The notes below the pieces were generated by a model. That model was given only the letters and a program-made list of their open reading frames with translations, had not been told where the DNA came from and did no database searches. DNA of 64,000 nt from the NCBI GenBank assembly GCA_030697205.1, contig JAUYQP010000011.1:1-64000 (forward strand), in the 5' to 3' direction. This stretch comes from Mycobacteriales bacterium. Lineage in GTDB: Bacteria > Actinomycetota > Actinomycetes > Mycobacteriales > SCTD01. Positions within the stretch are counted from its first letter, which is position 1; each line of letters starts with the position of its first letter. Position numbers and translations under genes: made by a program. This document shows positions 8,080 through 17,593 of the stretch, piece by piece.

Positions 8080-8654
8080 GCGCCGGGGCCCTTGGTGGGT
8101 CGGTCGGTGGGTCGGCGCGAGGGCGTTGCGGAGGGCTTGCCGCTGCCCTGGCCGTTGTTGGTCGGCGTCGCGGCGGACTGCCCGGGCGGCGTGCTGGGCG
8201 CGCTGCCCGGTTCCGTGGGGGTCGGGCTCGGCGCCGCGGTCGTCCCGCCACCAGGAGCACCGGTCGGCGCCGTCGTCGGCCCACCGGTCGGCGCCGTCGT
8301 CGCCCCGGCGGTGGACGCGGGGGCTCCCGGTGAGGCGCCTGCGTCCGACCCGGACTGGCCCGGCGGCGGGTCGGTGGGTCGCGGCGTCGGTGCCGGGCCG
8401 GTCTGCTCGAGCACGTCCTGCGGGTCCCCGCTGCCACCCTCCCCGTCACCGAGCTGCGCCGGCCCGACCTCGGGCAGGGCACCCCGCAGGCCGGGCACCG
8501 CGAGCCGCGACAGCCCCGGCGGGCCGACCAGCGCAGCGACGAGCAGCAGGAGGTACGCCGAGACGAGCACCGTCACGGCCCACCCGGTGAGGCGCAGCCA
8601 GGCCGCCCGGCGCCCGGTGGCGTCGACGAAGACGTGGCGTGGCTGCTCCGACAC
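8076..8654 (-). CDS. Single-pass membrane protein with Pro/Thr/Ser-rich extracellular tail
   Basis: A 192-residue protein. A short basic N-terminus is followed by one membrane segment (about 25-45) and a tail dominated by Pro, Thr, Ser, Ala and Gly, with an imperfect 24-bp tandem repeat (two units near 8258-8302) encoding TTAPTGxP. No enzyme domain is visible. The GTG at 8654 is preceded by GGAGG. The gene overlaps the start of the deacetylase-glycosyltransferase gene by 4 bp, so a partner or scaffold role in that system, or a cell-wall-spanning linker, is plausible. This is inference from context. Confidence 0.7.
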   Translation of the reverse strand: MSEQPRHVFVDATGRRAAWLRLTGWAVTVLVSAYLLLLVAALVGPPGLSRLAVPGLRGALPEVGPAQLGDGEGGSGDPQDVLEQTGPAPTPRPTDPPPGQSGSDAGASPGAPASTAGATTAPTGGPTTAPTGAPGGGTTAAPSPTPTEPGSAPSTPPGQSAATPTNNGQGSGKPSATPSRRPTDRPTKGPGA

Positions 8655-8759
8655 GACCCTCCGACCTCTCGACGGTGCCGGGCGGACCGTCGCGAGGTGC
8701 GACTGTGGGGTCGGCCACTCGACGGCTCCGGCAGGGCTCCCAGCCCCGAGGATAGGTGC

Positions 8760-9353
8760 ATGAGCGAGCCCACCCCTGCCACCGCCGGCGCGGTCACCGT
8801 CACGGTGACCAGGCGGGCCGCCCCCGAGCGCGGCCCGGAGGTGCTGGCCTGGCTGCGCGCCGGCAGGTCGCTCGTCGAGCAGTTCCCCGGCTTCCTCGGC
8901 ATCGGCTGGGTCAAGCCGACCGCGGCCAGCCCCGACTGGCACGTGCTCTACCGCTTCAGCGACGCCGCCCGGCTGGCCGCCTGGGAGCGCTCCGACCAGC
9001 GGGCGTGGTGGCTCGGGTCCGCGCAGGGGCTGGTCGAGGAGACCCGCACCGAGAAGCGCACCGGCATCGAGGGCTGGTTCGAGCCCGCCGACACCGTCGA
9101 GGTCGCGGCCCCGAAGGGCCCGCCGCGCTGGAAGCAGGGCACCGTCATCTGGCTGGGCTTCTTCCCCGTCAACGTCGTGATGGCGCTGCTGCTCGGCCTG
9201 GTCACCGACGACGTGCCGCTCGTGCCGCGCATCGCGATCACCAGCCTCGCGTGCACCCCCGTGATGGTCTACGTCGTGCTGCCGCGGCTCACCCGCGCGC
9301 TCGGCTGGTGGCTCCAGGGGGCACCGCCGCCGTGGCGACGCGGCCGCGGCTAG
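8760..9353 (+). CDS. Antibiotic biosynthesis monooxygenase (ABM) domain membrane protein
   Basis: A 197-residue protein. Residues about 10-105 resemble the ABM ferredoxin-like fold (VTVTVTRRA, LVEQFPGFLGIGW, LYRFSDAARLAAWERSD), and the C-terminal third has two hydrophobic segments (near 126-146 and 157-180). ABM plus two membrane helices is a known arrangement in bacteria, and its substrate is generally unknown. The ATG at 8760 is preceded by GAGGA. It is followed 10 bp later by yaaA on the same strand. The hydrophobic C-terminus argues against a soluble quinone monooxygenase. Confidence 0.78.
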   Translation: MSEPTPATAGAVTVTVTRRAAPERGPEVLAWLRAGRSLVEQFPGFLGIGWVKPTAASPDWHVLYRFSDAARLAAWERSDQRAWWLGSAQGLVEETRTEKRTGIEGWFEPADTVEVAAPKGPPRWKQGTVIWLGFFPVNVVMALLLGLVTDDVPLVPRIAITSLACTPVMVYVVLPRLTRALGWWLQGAPPPWRRGRG

Positions 9354-9363
9354 CCTTCGTCGC

Positions 9364-10113
9364 GTGCTCGTCCTGCTGCCCCCGTCGGAGACCAAGGCGG
9401 CCGGTACCGACGGCCCCCGGCTCGGCCTCGCGACGCTGTCGTTCCCGGAGCTGACCCGCACCCGCAAGTCGCTCGTCGCGGACCTCCAGCGGCTCGCCAA
9501 GACGCAGCCCGCCGAGCTGTCCCAGGCGCTCGGCCTGTCGGCCGGTCAGGCCGGCGAGCTCGCCCGCGACCGGGTCCTCACCAGCGCCCCGACCCTGCCG
9601 GCGCTCGAGGTCTACACCGGCATCGTCTACGACAACCTCGACTACCCGTCGCTGCCCGCGGACGCCCGCCGCCGGGCGGACGCCTCGCTCGTCGTGGCGT
9701 CGGCGCTGTTCGGGCTGCTGCGGCCGACGGACCGCATCCCGGCGTACCGGCTGTCGGGAGGCACCGTCCTCCCCGGTCACGGGGGGCTGGGAGGTCGATG
9801 GCGACCTGTCCTCGAGCCGCTGCTCGCCGCGCGCGACGAGCTCGTCGTGGACCTGCGCTCCGGCGACTACGCCAAGCTGGCGCGGGTGCCGGGCGCCGTC
9901 GAGGTGCGGGTGCTGCGCGACACCGATGGCCGGCGCACCGTCGTCAGCCACGACAACAAGTGGACCAAGGGCAAGCTCGCGCGAGCGCTGTGCCTCGACG
10001 CGGTCACGACGGTCGCCGACGTGGCCGAGGTGGGCCGTTCGGTCTGCGACGCGGTCGAGGTCGACGGGTCGCGCGTCGACCTCCTGCTGCACGGCCTGGC
10101 CAGCGCCCGCTGA
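9364..10113 (+). CDS. yaaA: YaaA family (DUF328) peroxide-stress protein
   Basis: A 249-residue protein of the UPF0246/YaaA family. It starts with the signature LVLLPPSETK and contains VYTGIVYDNLDY, the conserved SALFGLLRPTDRIPAYRL segment and the SHDNKWTKGKLAR region. In E. coli YaaA lowers damage from iron-driven oxidation during peroxide stress, and DNA-binding has been reported for the fold. That function is transferred from the family. GTG start at 9364. The gene probably shares a transcript with the ABM gene upstream, and a very long hairpin follows it. Confidence 0.85.
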   Translation: MLVLLPPSETKAAGTDGPRLGLATLSFPELTRTRKSLVADLQRLAKTQPAELSQALGLSAGQAGELARDRVLTSAPTLPALEVYTGIVYDNLDYPSLPADARRRADASLVVASALFGLLRPTDRIPAYRLSGGTVLPGHGGLGGRWRPVLEPLLAARDELVVDLRSGDYAKLARVPGAVEVRVLRDTDGRRTVVSHDNKWTKGKLARALCLDAVTTVADVAEVGRSVCDAVEVDGSRVDLLLHGLASAR

Positions 10114-10126
10114 CCGCCCCCGCGCT

Positions 10127-10211
10127 CCCTCAACCTTCCGCATGTGCGCCGGTGTCGGCGCTACCAGGCCTCGGTAGCGCCGACACCCGCGCACAAGGCG
10201 GGGGTTGAGGG
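10127..10211. terminator. 85-bp palindrome, bidirectional terminator candidate
   Basis: Outer arms pair over 9 bp (10127-10135 with 10203-10211) and inner arms over 23 bp with one mismatch (10143-10165 with 10173-10195), leaving a 7-nt loop. It fills the gap between the convergent yaaA and aldehyde dehydrogenase genes. It can serve both strands as a factor-independent terminator. Confidence 0.8.
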
Positions 10212-10224
10212 GGGTGGCGAGGGG

Positions 10225-11763
10225 TCAGACCTTGTCGGGATAGAGGGAGTACGACGGGAAGTTGCCGTAGAGCTGGCCGTCGCCCTCGGTGACGGCCTGC
10301 ACGAGCAGGTCACCGCCGACGAAGGCGCCCTTCCAGGACGCGCCCTTGCCACCGAAGACCTCGTCGCGGTCACCGCGGCTGCGCGGCTTGTTGAGGCCGA
10401 CCTTGAAGGCCTGCAGCTGCTCACCGACCCGGGCGCCGAAGTCGGCGTCGTCGGTCGCGACGGAGCCGACGAGGGCACCGTTGGAGGCGTTCATCGCCGC
10501 CAGCAGCTCGTTCTCGGTGTCGACGATGATGACGCTGTCGAGCGGACCGAAGGGCTCGGCGTGGTGCAGCGCCCAGTTGGTCGGCGGTGACAGCACCGAC
10601 GCCGGAGCGACGTAGGCGGAGGTGTCCTGGCCGTCGAGGAAGCGACCGTCGGTGAGGTCGCCGCGGTAGAGCGGGATCGCGCCGCCGCGGACCGCGGCCT
10701 CGTAGTGCTCCCGCAGCTCGGCGGCCTTGGTGGCGTGGATGACCGGGCCGAAGTCGAGGTCGGGCAGCGGGTCGAAGGAGGTCTCCACCGCGAGCGGGTG
10801 GCCGAACTTCAGCGACTGCACGACGGGGAGGTACATCTCGAGGAACTCCGGGAACAGCTCGCGCTGCACGACGTAGCGCGGGTAGGCGGTGCAGCGCTGC
10901 TTGGCGTACTCGAAGCCCTTCTTGAGGTGGCCCGCGAGGTCGGACCAGCCGCTGAAGTCCCAGATGCCCCAGGTGTTGAGGCCCTCCTGCTCGAGGAAGT
11001 GCCGCTTGCCGGTGTCGGCCAGCGTCGTCGCGGCCTTGCGGCCGTTGGCACGGCCGCCCACGAAGGCCAGCGCGCCGATCTCGGGGGCGCTGATGAGCGC
11101 GTTGCCGAGCGAGGACCCGACGCCGGACAGCAGCGTGACCGGCAGGCCCTGCCGCTTCATGATTGCGTGGGCGAGGGTGAGGGTGTGGAAGCCGCCCTGG
11201 CTCGGGGTCTTGGCGACGACCGCGTTGCCCGCCAGCGCCTGCACGAGCTCGGCGTGGACCTGCACCGACATCGGGTAGTTCCACGACGCGATGTTGCTGA
11301 CCGGGCCCGGCAGCGGGGTGCGTCCGGCGAGCTGCCGCTCGATCTCGCCGAGGTACCAGTCGACGCCGTCGAGCGCGCGGTCGACGTCGGCGCAGGCGAG
11401 CCGCCAGGGCTTGCCGATCTCCCAGACCAGCAGTAGGGCCAAGGTGTCGCGGTGCTCGCGCATCTCGGCGACGGCCGCCGCGACCTTGGCCTTGCGCTCG
11501 TCGAGGTCGACCTCGCCCCAGGCCTTGTGCTCGCCGGCGGCCTGGGCGACAGCGGTGACCGCGTCGTCGTGGCTGATGCGGGGCGGGCCCTGGATCGGGC
11601 TCCCGTCCACGGGCGTCACGTGCTCGCCGGGGTCGCCGACGCGCTTCCACTCACCGCCGATGAGGTTGAGGATGCGGTCCGCGTCGAAGGCCTCGGGCGC
11701 TGCGCTGCGGGCGCGGGCGTAGACCTCGTCCCAGGACGTGCCGGGCTTGAGCGAGAGCGTCAC
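10225..11763 (-). CDS. Aldehyde dehydrogenase family protein
   Basis: A 512-residue NAD(P)-dependent dehydrogenase-like protein. Visible elements are the Asn-type loop ASWNYPM near 160, a cofactor Lys (AKTPSQG, 185), Glu residues in FLEQEG (258/260) and the nucleophile in KQRCTAYPR (Cys291). The family's ELGGK motif is replaced by LEQEGLNTW, so it belongs to a divergent subgroup and its substrate is uncertain. The GTG at 11763 has a GAGGTG Shine-Dalgarno sequence; longer readings would run into a hairpin region. It lies downstream of the GNAT gene with a terminator-like hairpin between, so it is probably transcribed separately. Confidence 0.85.
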   Translation of the reverse strand: MTLSLKPGTSWDEVYARARSAAPEAFDADRILNLIGGEWKRVGDPGEHVTPVDGSPIQGPPRISHDDAVTAVAQAAGEHKAWGEVDLDERKAKVAAAVAEMREHRDTLALLLVWEIGKPWRLACADVDRALDGVDWYLGEIERQLAGRTPLPGPVSNIASWNYPMSVQVHAELVQALAGNAVVAKTPSQGGFHTLTLAHAIMKRQGLPVTLLSGVGSSLGNALISAPEIGALAFVGGRANGRKAATTLADTGKRHFLEQEGLNTWGIWDFSGWSDLAGHLKKGFEYAKQRCTAYPRYVVQRELFPEFLEMYLPVVQSLKFGHPLAVETSFDPLPDLDFGPVIHATKAAELREHYEAAVRGGAIPLYRGDLTDGRFLDGQDTSAYVAPASVLSPPTNWALHHAEPFGPLDSVIIVDTENELLAAMNASNGALVGSVATDDADFGARVGEQLQAFKVGLNKPRSRGDRDEVFGGKGASWKGAFVGGDLLVQAVTEGDGQLYGNFPSYSLYPDKV

Positions 11764-11875
11764 GTAGGCACCTCTTCGTCGTACAACGGGCTCGTGTTTC
11801 AGCGGGCCGGATCCCGCACCTTGGACTGCCTTCCCCGTCCGGGGCAAGTCGGCACCGACGTGACGATGGACACCG

Positions 11876-11894
11876 CGTCCCAGGTCGTGGGACG
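11876..11894 (-). terminator. Hairpin after the GNAT gene
   Basis: A perfect 7-bp stem (11876-11882 with 11888-11894) has a 5-nt loop. It starts 7 nt after the GNAT stop codon on the minus strand and lies upstream of the aldehyde dehydrogenase gene. Confidence 0.5.
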
Positions 11895-11901
11895 GGGTAG
11901 G

Positions 11902-12744
11902 TCAGAACAGCACGCTGGCGAACGTGCCGACCTGGTGGAAGCCGACCTTGTCGTAGCTGCAGCGCGCACCGGTGTTGTAGTCGTTGACGTAGAGGCTGAC
12001 GACCGGGGCGATGTCTCGCTGGGCGATCTCGACGACCGTGGCGGTGCCAGCCGTGCCGATCCCGCGGCCGCGCAGCGAGGGGTGGACCCACACGCCCTGC
12101 ACCTGGCTGGCGCTCGACGTCGCCGCCCCGATCTCGGCCTTGAACAGCACTGCCCCGCTCTCGATCCGGGCGAACGCCCGACCCTGCGCGACGAGCTCCT
12201 CGACCCGTGCGCGGTAGAGCGCACCGCCGTCGCCCAGCAGGGGCGAGACGCCGACCTCCTCGGTGAACATCGCGACACAGGCAGGCAGGAGTACGTCGAC
12301 CTCGTCGCGCCGGACCCGGCGGACCAGCGGGTCGGCCGCCACGAGGGGTGGGCCGTCGATCGCGAGCAAGGGCTGGGTGTCGCGCACGTCGCGGGCCCGG
12401 CCCCACGACGACTGCAGCACCTGCCACATCGCGGCGACCGCGTCCGTCGGGCCGACGATCGACGAGCAGCGCCGGCCCTGCCTGCGGGCCCGCTCGGCGA
12501 AGGCCCGCGCCGCGTCGGGGCTCGCCTGCACCGGGACGAGGTTGGCCCCGGCGTAGCACAGGGCCTCGAGCCGACCGCGATCGCCGGTGCCCCACACCTC
12601 CGCGCCGAGCCGCCAGCTCACGAGCCCCGCCGCCTCGATCCTGCTGGCAACGAAGACGTCGGCCACCGGGTCGCGCGACAGCAGCGCCAGGACGTCGGCG
12701 AGATCGCGCTCGTCGAGGAGCCGCACCCCCGACGTCCTCAGCAT
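11902..12744 (-). CDS. GNAT acetyltransferase with DUF4081 N-terminal domain
   Basis: A 280-residue protein. The N-terminal half (about 1-130) matches the DUF4081 pattern seen before GNAT domains in actinobacteria. The C-terminal half is a GNAT fold with the acetyl-CoA loop VWVHPSLRGRGIGTA and the strand SLYVNDYNTGAR. It presumably acetylates an amine using acetyl-CoA, and the substrate is unknown. The ATG at 12744 gives a start MLRTSGVRLL, which I prefer over the longer frame. It follows ispG, as is usual in this phylum, across a gap with two hairpins, so co-transcription is uncertain. Confidence 0.85.
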   Translation of the reverse strand: MLRTSGVRLLDERDLADVLALLSRDPVADVFVASRIEAAGLVSWRLGAEVWGTGDRGRLEALCYAGANLVPVQASPDAARAFAERARRQGRRCSSIVGPTDAVAAMWQVLQSSWGRARDVRDTQPLLAIDGPPLVAADPLVRRVRRDEVDVLLPACVAMFTEEVGVSPLLGDGGALYRARVEELVAQGRAFARIESGAVLFKAEIGAATSSASQVQGVWVHPSLRGRGIGTAGTATVVEIAQRDIAPVVSLYVNDYNTGARCSYDKVGFHQVGTFASVLF

Positions 12745-12783
12745 GGACGGAGCGTAGGCGAGCAGACCCCTTCCGCGCGGCAC

Positions 12784-12824
12784 GAGCGGACCACCACCCC
12801 GCACGATCGTCAGGTGGTCTGCTC
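12784..12824. terminator. Hairpin between ispG and the GNAT gene
   Basis: A 12-bp stem with one G-T position (12784-12795 with 12813-12824) and a 17-nt loop. A second 7-bp stem (12851-12857 with 12872-12878) lies nearer to the ispG stop. Together they probably limit read-through from the ispG cluster. Confidence 0.5.
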
Positions 12825-12886
12825 ACGACACGCCGGCGCGGCGCGTGCAGACCCCCTGTTGATCTCCGGCGAGGGGGTGTGGCGGG

Positions 12887-14041
12887 TCAGGGGGCGGCGA
12901 CGACGGGGGTGCCGGAGGGGCCACCGGCCACGCGGTAGTCCTCGGCGAGGCGGAGCGCCTCCTCGATGAGGGTCTCGACGATCTGCGCCTCGGGCACGGT
13001 CTTGATGACCTCGCCCTTGACGAAGATCTGGCCCTTGCCGTTGCCGGACGCGACCCCGAGGTCGGCCTCGCGGGCCTCCCCCGGGCCGTTGACGACGCAG
13101 CCCATGACGGCCACGCGCAGCGGGACGTCGAGGCCCTCGAGGCCGGCAGTGACCTGCTCGGCGAGGGTGTAGACGTCGACCTGGGCGCGGCCGCAGGACG
13201 GGCAGGACACGATCTCGAGGCCGCGCTGGCGCAGGTTGAGCGACTCGAGGATCGCGAGACCGACCTTGACCTCCTCGACCGGCGGGGCCGACAGCGAGAC
13301 GCGGATGGTGTCGCCGATCCCCTCGGCCAGCAGCGCCCCGAAGGCGACCGCCGACTTGATGGTGCCCTGGAAGGCGGGGCCGGCCTCGGTGACACCGAGG
13401 TGCAGCGGGTAGTCGCACTGCGCGGCGAGCTGGCGGTAGGCCTCGACCATGATCACCGGGTCGTTGTGCTTGACCGAGATCTTGATGTCGCGGAAGTCGT
13501 GCTCCTCGAACAGCGAGCACTCCCACAGGGCCGACTCGACCAGCGCCTCCGGGGTGGCCTTGCCGTACTTCGCCATGATGCGCTTGTCGAGCGAGCCGGC
13601 GTTGACACCGATCCGGATGGGCGTGCCCGAGGCCGCGGCGGCGCGGGCGACCTCGCCTACCTTGCCGTCGAACTCGCGGATGTTGCCCGGGTTGACGCGC
13701 ACGGCCGCGCAGCCGGCGTCGATCGCGGCGTAGATGTACTTCGACTGGAAGTGGATGTCGGCGATCACCGGGATCGGCGACTTGCGGACGACCTCGGGCA
13801 GCGCCTCCGCGTCGACCGGGTCGGGGACCGCCACGCGCACGATCTGGCACCCGGTCGCGGTGAGCTCGGCGATCTGCTGCAGCGTCGCGTTGACGTCGGC
13901 CGTGACCGTCGTCGTCATGGACTGCACGCTGATCGGGGCGTCACCGCCGACGGCGATCGAGCCGACCTGCAGCTGGCGGCTGACGCGGCGCTTGGCCAGC
14001 ACCGGCGGCGGCAGGGCAGGCATGCCCAGGGGGATCGTCAC
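12887..14041 (-). CDS. ispG: 4-hydroxy-3-methylbut-2-enyl-diphosphate synthase (flavodoxin)
   Basis: A 384-residue [4Fe-4S] enzyme of the MEP pathway that converts MEcPP to HMBPP. The TIM-barrel part includes SVQSMTTT and VADIHF-like IADIHFQ. The cluster ligands Cys280, Cys283 (CPSC) and Cys315 ([10 protein letters not shown]) are present, followed by the catalytic-type Glu in NGPGE. GTG at 14041 overlaps the rseP stop (GTGA). It shares an operon with dxr, the second enzyme of the same pathway, as in most actinobacteria. Confidence 0.97.
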   Translation of the reverse strand: MTIPLGMPALPPPVLAKRRVSRQLQVGSIAVGGDAPISVQSMTTTVTADVNATLQQIAELTATGCQIVRVAVPDPVDAEALPEVVRKSPIPVIADIHFQSKYIYAAIDAGCAAVRVNPGNIREFDGKVGEVARAAAASGTPIRIGVNAGSLDKRIMAKYGKATPEALVESALWECSLFEEHDFRDIKISVKHNDPVIMVEAYRQLAAQCDYPLHLGVTEAGPAFQGTIKSAVAFGALLAEGIGDTIRVSLSAPPVEEVKVGLAILESLNLRQRGLEIVSCPSCGRAQVDVYTLAEQVTAGLEGLDVPLRVAVMGCVVNGPGEAREADLGVASGNGKGQIFVKGEVIKTVPEAQIVETLIEEALRLAEDYRVAGGPSGTPVVAAP

Positions 14042-15267
14042 GGCTCGAGGGTGATGGGGTTGACGATGTCGGCTCCCGCGATGAAGACGGTGAAGACGAT
14101 GAACAGCATGGCGACCGCGTAGGTGAGCGGCAGCAGCTTGTTGTAGTCGACGCGCTGCAGGTCGCCGGCGTAACCGCGCAGCCGGCGCAGCCTGTCGCGG
14201 ACCTGCTCGAAGAAGACGACCGCGATGTGGCCGCCGTCGAGCGGCAGCAGCGGCAGCAGGTTGAAGACCCCGACGAACAGGTTGAGGCCGGCGATCAGCA
14301 GCACGAACTGCAGCACCTTGATGCTGACCTCCTCGTCGGCGTTGACCACCTCCCCACTGATGCGCCCCACCCCGACGACGCCGACCGGGCCTGCCGGGTC
14401 GCGCTCGTCGCTGTAGACCTTGGTGACGGTCTTGAGCTTGGTGGTCAGCGCCTCGTAGGTCCCGACGACCATCGTCTGCAGCGTCGTGCCGGTCTGCTCG
14501 ACCGCGTCGACGAAGCCGACCCGCTCCGTCGTCAGCCGCGAGCCGACCCCGATGGCACCAGCCTGGACGTTGTAGCTCGAGTCGTTGAGGTTGGGCCGCG
14601 ACACCGGGGCCGGCGTCACGGTCAGCGGGAGCTGCTCGCCGTCGCGCTCGACCACCAGGTCGAGCGGGGTCCCGGGCCGCGCCCGGACCGCCTCGACGAA
14701 CTCGCGGTAGGTCGCGATCGGCGCGCCCGCGACGCTGACGACCCGGTCGCCCGCCTGGATCCCGGCCGCCGCCGCCGGGCCGGGCACGGTCGCGCCCGCG
14801 GCGCAGCCGTCGATGTCACCGACCGCGCCGTCAGCGGTCACCGTGACCGGGACGCAGGCCGAGGGCGCGGACAGGATCGGGCGGGTCGAGTCGACGACAC
14901 CGATCGCCCAGCAGGCCCCGAAGACGAGGACGACGGTGATGATGAAGTGCATGGTGGAGCCGGCGGCCAGGACGACGGTCTTGCGCCGGGCCGGCTGGCG
15001 GTAGAAGGCGCGCTCCTCGTCGCCGGGCTCGAGCTCCTCGAGCGGTGTCATGCCGACGATCTTCACGAACCCGCCCGCGGGGATGGCCTTGACGCCGTAC
15101 TCCGTCTCGCCCCTGGTGCGCGACCAGATGGTGGGGCCGAAGCCGACGAAGAACTGCGTGGCCTTCATGCCGTAGCGGCGCGCGGTGAAGAAGTGGCCCG
15201 CCTCGTGCAGCGTGACCGACACCAGCAGAGCCACGAAGAACGCGAACGCGCCCAGCGCGATCAGCAC
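14038..15267 (-). CDS. rseP: Site-2 zinc metalloprotease of the RseP family
   Basis: A 409-residue M50 intramembrane protease. The zinc motif HEAGH is at 21-25 in the first membrane segment, the third ligand motif LPLDGGH is near the C-terminal membrane region, and a PDZ domain lies between (about 160-230, [14 protein letters not shown]). The family cleaves membrane-bound anti-sigma factors and remnant signal peptides. The GTG at 15267 overlaps the end of dxr by 7 bp, and the stop overlaps ispG. The dxr-rseP-ispG order is conserved in actinobacteria. Confidence 0.95.
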   Translation of the reverse strand: MLIALGAFAFFVALLVSVTLHEAGHFFTARRYGMKATQFFVGFGPTIWSRTRGETEYGVKAIPAGGFVKIVGMTPLEELEPGDEERAFYRQPARRKTVVLAAGSTMHFIITVVLVFGACWAIGVVDSTRPILSAPSACVPVTVTADGAVGDIDGCAAGATVPGPAAAAGIQAGDRVVSVAGAPIATYREFVEAVRARPGTPLDLVVERDGEQLPLTVTPAPVSRPNLNDSSYNVQAGAIGVGSRLTTERVGFVDAVEQTGTTLQTMVVGTYEALTTKLKTVTKVYSDERDPAGPVGVVGVGRISGEVVNADEEVSIKVLQFVLLIAGLNLFVGVFNLLPLLPLDGGHIAVVFFEQVRDRLRRLRGYAGDLQRVDYNKLLPLTYAVAMLFIVFTVFIAGADIVNPITLEP

Positions 15268-16439
15268 GAGTCCTCCCCTACGAGCAGCCGGGCACTCGCC
15301 CGGGCAGCGTTCTCACTGTCCAACACATCGACCAGGTCCGGGCGTTCCCTGAACTCGTGCTCGGCGACGACCCGGGCGACGGTGTCGACGATCGCGGGGA
15401 AGGCCAGGCGTCCCTCGAGGAAGGCGGCCACGCACACCTCGTTGGCAGCGTTGAGGACCGCCGGGGCCGTGCCGCCACGCTCGCCGGCCTCGCGGGCCAG
15501 CTGCACCGCGGGGAAGCGGACCTCGTCGAGCGGCAGGAAGTCCCAGCGCTGCGCCACGGTCCAGTCGACCGGCGGGATCGCGTCGGCGACTCGGTCCGGC
15601 CAGCCGAGCGCGAGCGCGATCGGCAGCCGCATGTCGGGCGGGCTGACCTGCGCGAGCGTCGAGCCGTCGGCGAACTCCACCATCGAGTGCACGATCGACT
15701 GGGGGTGCACCACGACGTCGATGTCGGCGTAGGGCACGTCGAAGAGCAGATGGGCCTCGATGAGCTCGAGCCCCTTGTTGACCAGGGTCGCGCTGTTGAC
15801 CGTCACCACCGGACCCATGTCCCAGGTCGGGTGGGCGAGCGCGTCGGCCGGGGTGACGCCGGTGAGGTCGTCGCGCTCGCGGAAGGGCCCGCCCGAGGCG
15901 GTCAGCACCAGCCGGCGCAGCTCGGAGCGCCGGCCGCCGCGCAGGCACTGCGCCAGCGCGGAGTGCTCGCTGTCGACGGGGACGAGCTGGGAGCGGTACG
16001 GCGTGACGAGCGGGCCGCCGGCGACCAGGGACTCCTTGTTGGCCAGCGCCACGGTCCGCCCGGCCTGCAGGGCGGCGAGGGTCGGGGCGAGCCCGACCGA
16101 GCCGGTCATGCCGTTGAGGACGGTGTCGCACGGCCAGGCCGCGAGCTCGGTCATCGCGTCGGGGCCGGCGAGGACCTTGGGCAGCCGGAAGTCGCCGCTG
16201 GACCAGCCGCGCCTGGTCGCCTCGGCGTAGAAGGCGAGCTGCAGGTCCTGGGCGGCGGTGGCCCGCGCGACCGCCACGACCTCGACCCCGAGCTCGAGGG
16301 CCTGGGCGGCGAGCAGGTCGACGCGGCCGCCCCCGCCGCCGAGCCCGACGACCCGGAAGGCGTCGGGGTTGCGGCGTACGACGTCGATCGCCTGGGTCCC
16401 GATCGACCCGGTCGCGCCCAGCAGGACGAGGTCCCTCAC
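15261..16439 (-). CDS. dxr: 1-deoxy-D-xylulose-5-phosphate reductoisomerase
   Basis: A 392-residue NADPH-dependent enzyme that makes MEP from DXP, the committed step of the isoprenoid pathway. The nucleotide loop GATGSIG is at residues 8-14. The metal and substrate region includes [18 protein letters not shown] and TWDMG. The ORF is open much further upstream, but that reading is a shadow inside rlmN. The GTG at 16439 overlaps the rlmN stop (GTGA) and places the Rossmann motif correctly. Confidence 0.96.
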   Translation of the reverse strand: MRDLVLLGATGSIGTQAIDVVRRNPDAFRVVGLGGGGGRVDLLAAQALELGVEVVAVARATAAQDLQLAFYAEATRRGWSSGDFRLPKVLAGPDAMTELAAWPCDTVLNGMTGSVGLAPTLAALQAGRTVALANKESLVAGGPLVTPYRSQLVPVDSEHSALAQCLRGGRRSELRRLVLTASGGPFRERDDLTGVTPADALAHPTWDMGPVVTVNSATLVNKGLELIEAHLLFDVPYADIDVVVHPQSIVHSMVEFADGSTLAQVSPPDMRLPIALALGWPDRVADAIPPVDWTVAQRWDFLPLDEVRFPAVQLAREAGERGGTAPAVLNAANEVCVAAFLEGRLAFPAIVDTVARVVAEHEFRERPDLVDVLDSENAARASARLLVGEDSC

Positions 16440-17527
16440 GAGTCCCCCTCGACCGGCACCGCCGCGAGCTGGCCGCAGGCGCCGGCGATCTCGCGGCCGC
16501 GGGTGTCGCGCACGGTGGTCGCCACGCCCGCTGCCCGCAGGCGGCGTACGAACTCGCGCTCCACCGGCTTCGGCGAGGCGTCCCACTCCGAGCCGGGCGT
16601 GGGGTTGAGCGGGATGAGGTTGACGTGCACGAGCTTGCCGGCGAGCCGCTTGGCGAGCAGGTCGGCGCGGTGCGGCTGGTCGTTGACGTCGCGGATGAGG
16701 GCGTACTCGATCGACAGCCGCCGCCCGGTCTCGCGGGTGTAGCCGAAGGCGGCCGCGAGCACCTCCTTCACCGGCCAGCGGGTGTTGACCGGAACGAGGG
16801 TGTCGCGCAACTCGTCGTCGGGGGCGTGCAGCGACAGCGCGAGGGTGACCTGCAGACCCTCGCGGGTGAGCTTCTCGATGGCCGGCACCAGCCCGACGGT
16901 GGAGACGACGACGCTGCGCTGCGAGATCCCGAGGCCGTGTGGCTGCGGGTCGGTGATGCGCCGGACCGCGGCCACGACGCGGGAGTAGTTGGCGAGCGGC
17001 TCGCCCATGCCCATGAAGACGACGTTGGAGACCCGGCCGCCGCGGGCCTTCTCGACGCGCTCGGCGGCGACGACCTGCTCGACGATCTCGGCGGTCGACA
17101 GGTTGCGGGTCAGGCCCTGCTGGCCGGTCGCGCAAAACGGGCAGGCCATGCCGCAGCCGGCCTGGCTGCTGACGCACACGGTCGTGCGGTCGGCGTAGCG
17201 CATGAGGACCGACTCGACGAGCGTGCCGTCGTGGCCGCGCCACAGCGTCTTGACGGTCTGGTCGTCGTCGCAGGAGATGTCGCGGACGGTCGTGAGCAGC
17301 GGCGGCAGCAGGCTGCCCAGCTTGTCTCGCAGCGCCGGCCCGAGGTCGCTGCCGGTGGTCGCGCCGAAGTAGTGCCGCGAGAGCTGGTCGGCGCGGAACG
17401 CCTTCTCGCCCAGGGCCTCGACGGCCGCACGGCGACCGGCGGTGTCGAGGTCGGCGAGGTGGGTCGGGGGCAGCCCGCGCTTGGGCGCGTCGAAGACGAG
17501 GGGAAGGGGGGCGCGGGAGGCGGTCAC
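16436..17527 (-). CDS. rlmN: Dual-specificity rRNA/tRNA adenine C2-methyltransferase
   Basis: A 363-residue radical-SAM enzyme that methylates A2503 of 23S rRNA and A37 of certain tRNAs. The cluster motif CxxxCxxC is at Cys125, Cys129 and Cys132 (CGMACPFC). The mechanistic pair of Cys is represented by Cys118 or a nearby residue and Cys351 (GACGQL). GFMGMGEPL-like [12 protein letters not shown] is present. GTG start at 17527. It begins the rlmN-dxr-rseP-ispG run and is separated from cdsA by a hairpin-containing gap. Confidence 0.96.
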   Translation of the reverse strand: MTASRAPLPLVFDAPKRGLPPTHLADLDTAGRRAAVEALGEKAFRADQLSRHYFGATTGSDLGPALRDKLGSLLPPLLTTVRDISCDDDQTVKTLWRGHDGTLVESVLMRYADRTTVCVSSQAGCGMACPFCATGQQGLTRNLSTAEIVEQVVAAERVEKARGGRVSNVVFMGMGEPLANYSRVVAAVRRITDPQPHGLGISQRSVVVSTVGLVPAIEKLTREGLQVTLALSLHAPDDELRDTLVPVNTRWPVKEVLAAAFGYTRETGRRLSIEYALIRDVNDQPHRADLLAKRLAGKLVHVNLIPLNPTPGSEWDASPKPVEREFVRRLRAAGVATTVRDTRGREIAGACGQLAAVPVEGDS

Positions 17528-17558
17528 AGCACCATCAGGGTACGTCGCACAGCGCTCA

Positions 17559-17579
17559 CCGACCCCTCGTGGCGGTCGG
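17559..17579 (-). terminator. Hairpin after cdsA
   Basis: A 6-bp stem (17559-17564 with 17574-17579) lies about 15 nt after the cdsA stop and ahead of rlmN. It is a weak terminator candidate that may separate the frr-cdsA unit from the rlmN unit. Confidence 0.35.
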
Positions 17580-17593
17580 AGCCCTCCCTGCGG

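Noticed and set aside
15261-17243. A 660-residue minus-strand reading frame across dxr and rlmN, as if a fused protein.
   Set aside because: Only the part from 16439 matches Dxr. The rest is a shadow of rlmN in another frame without family features.
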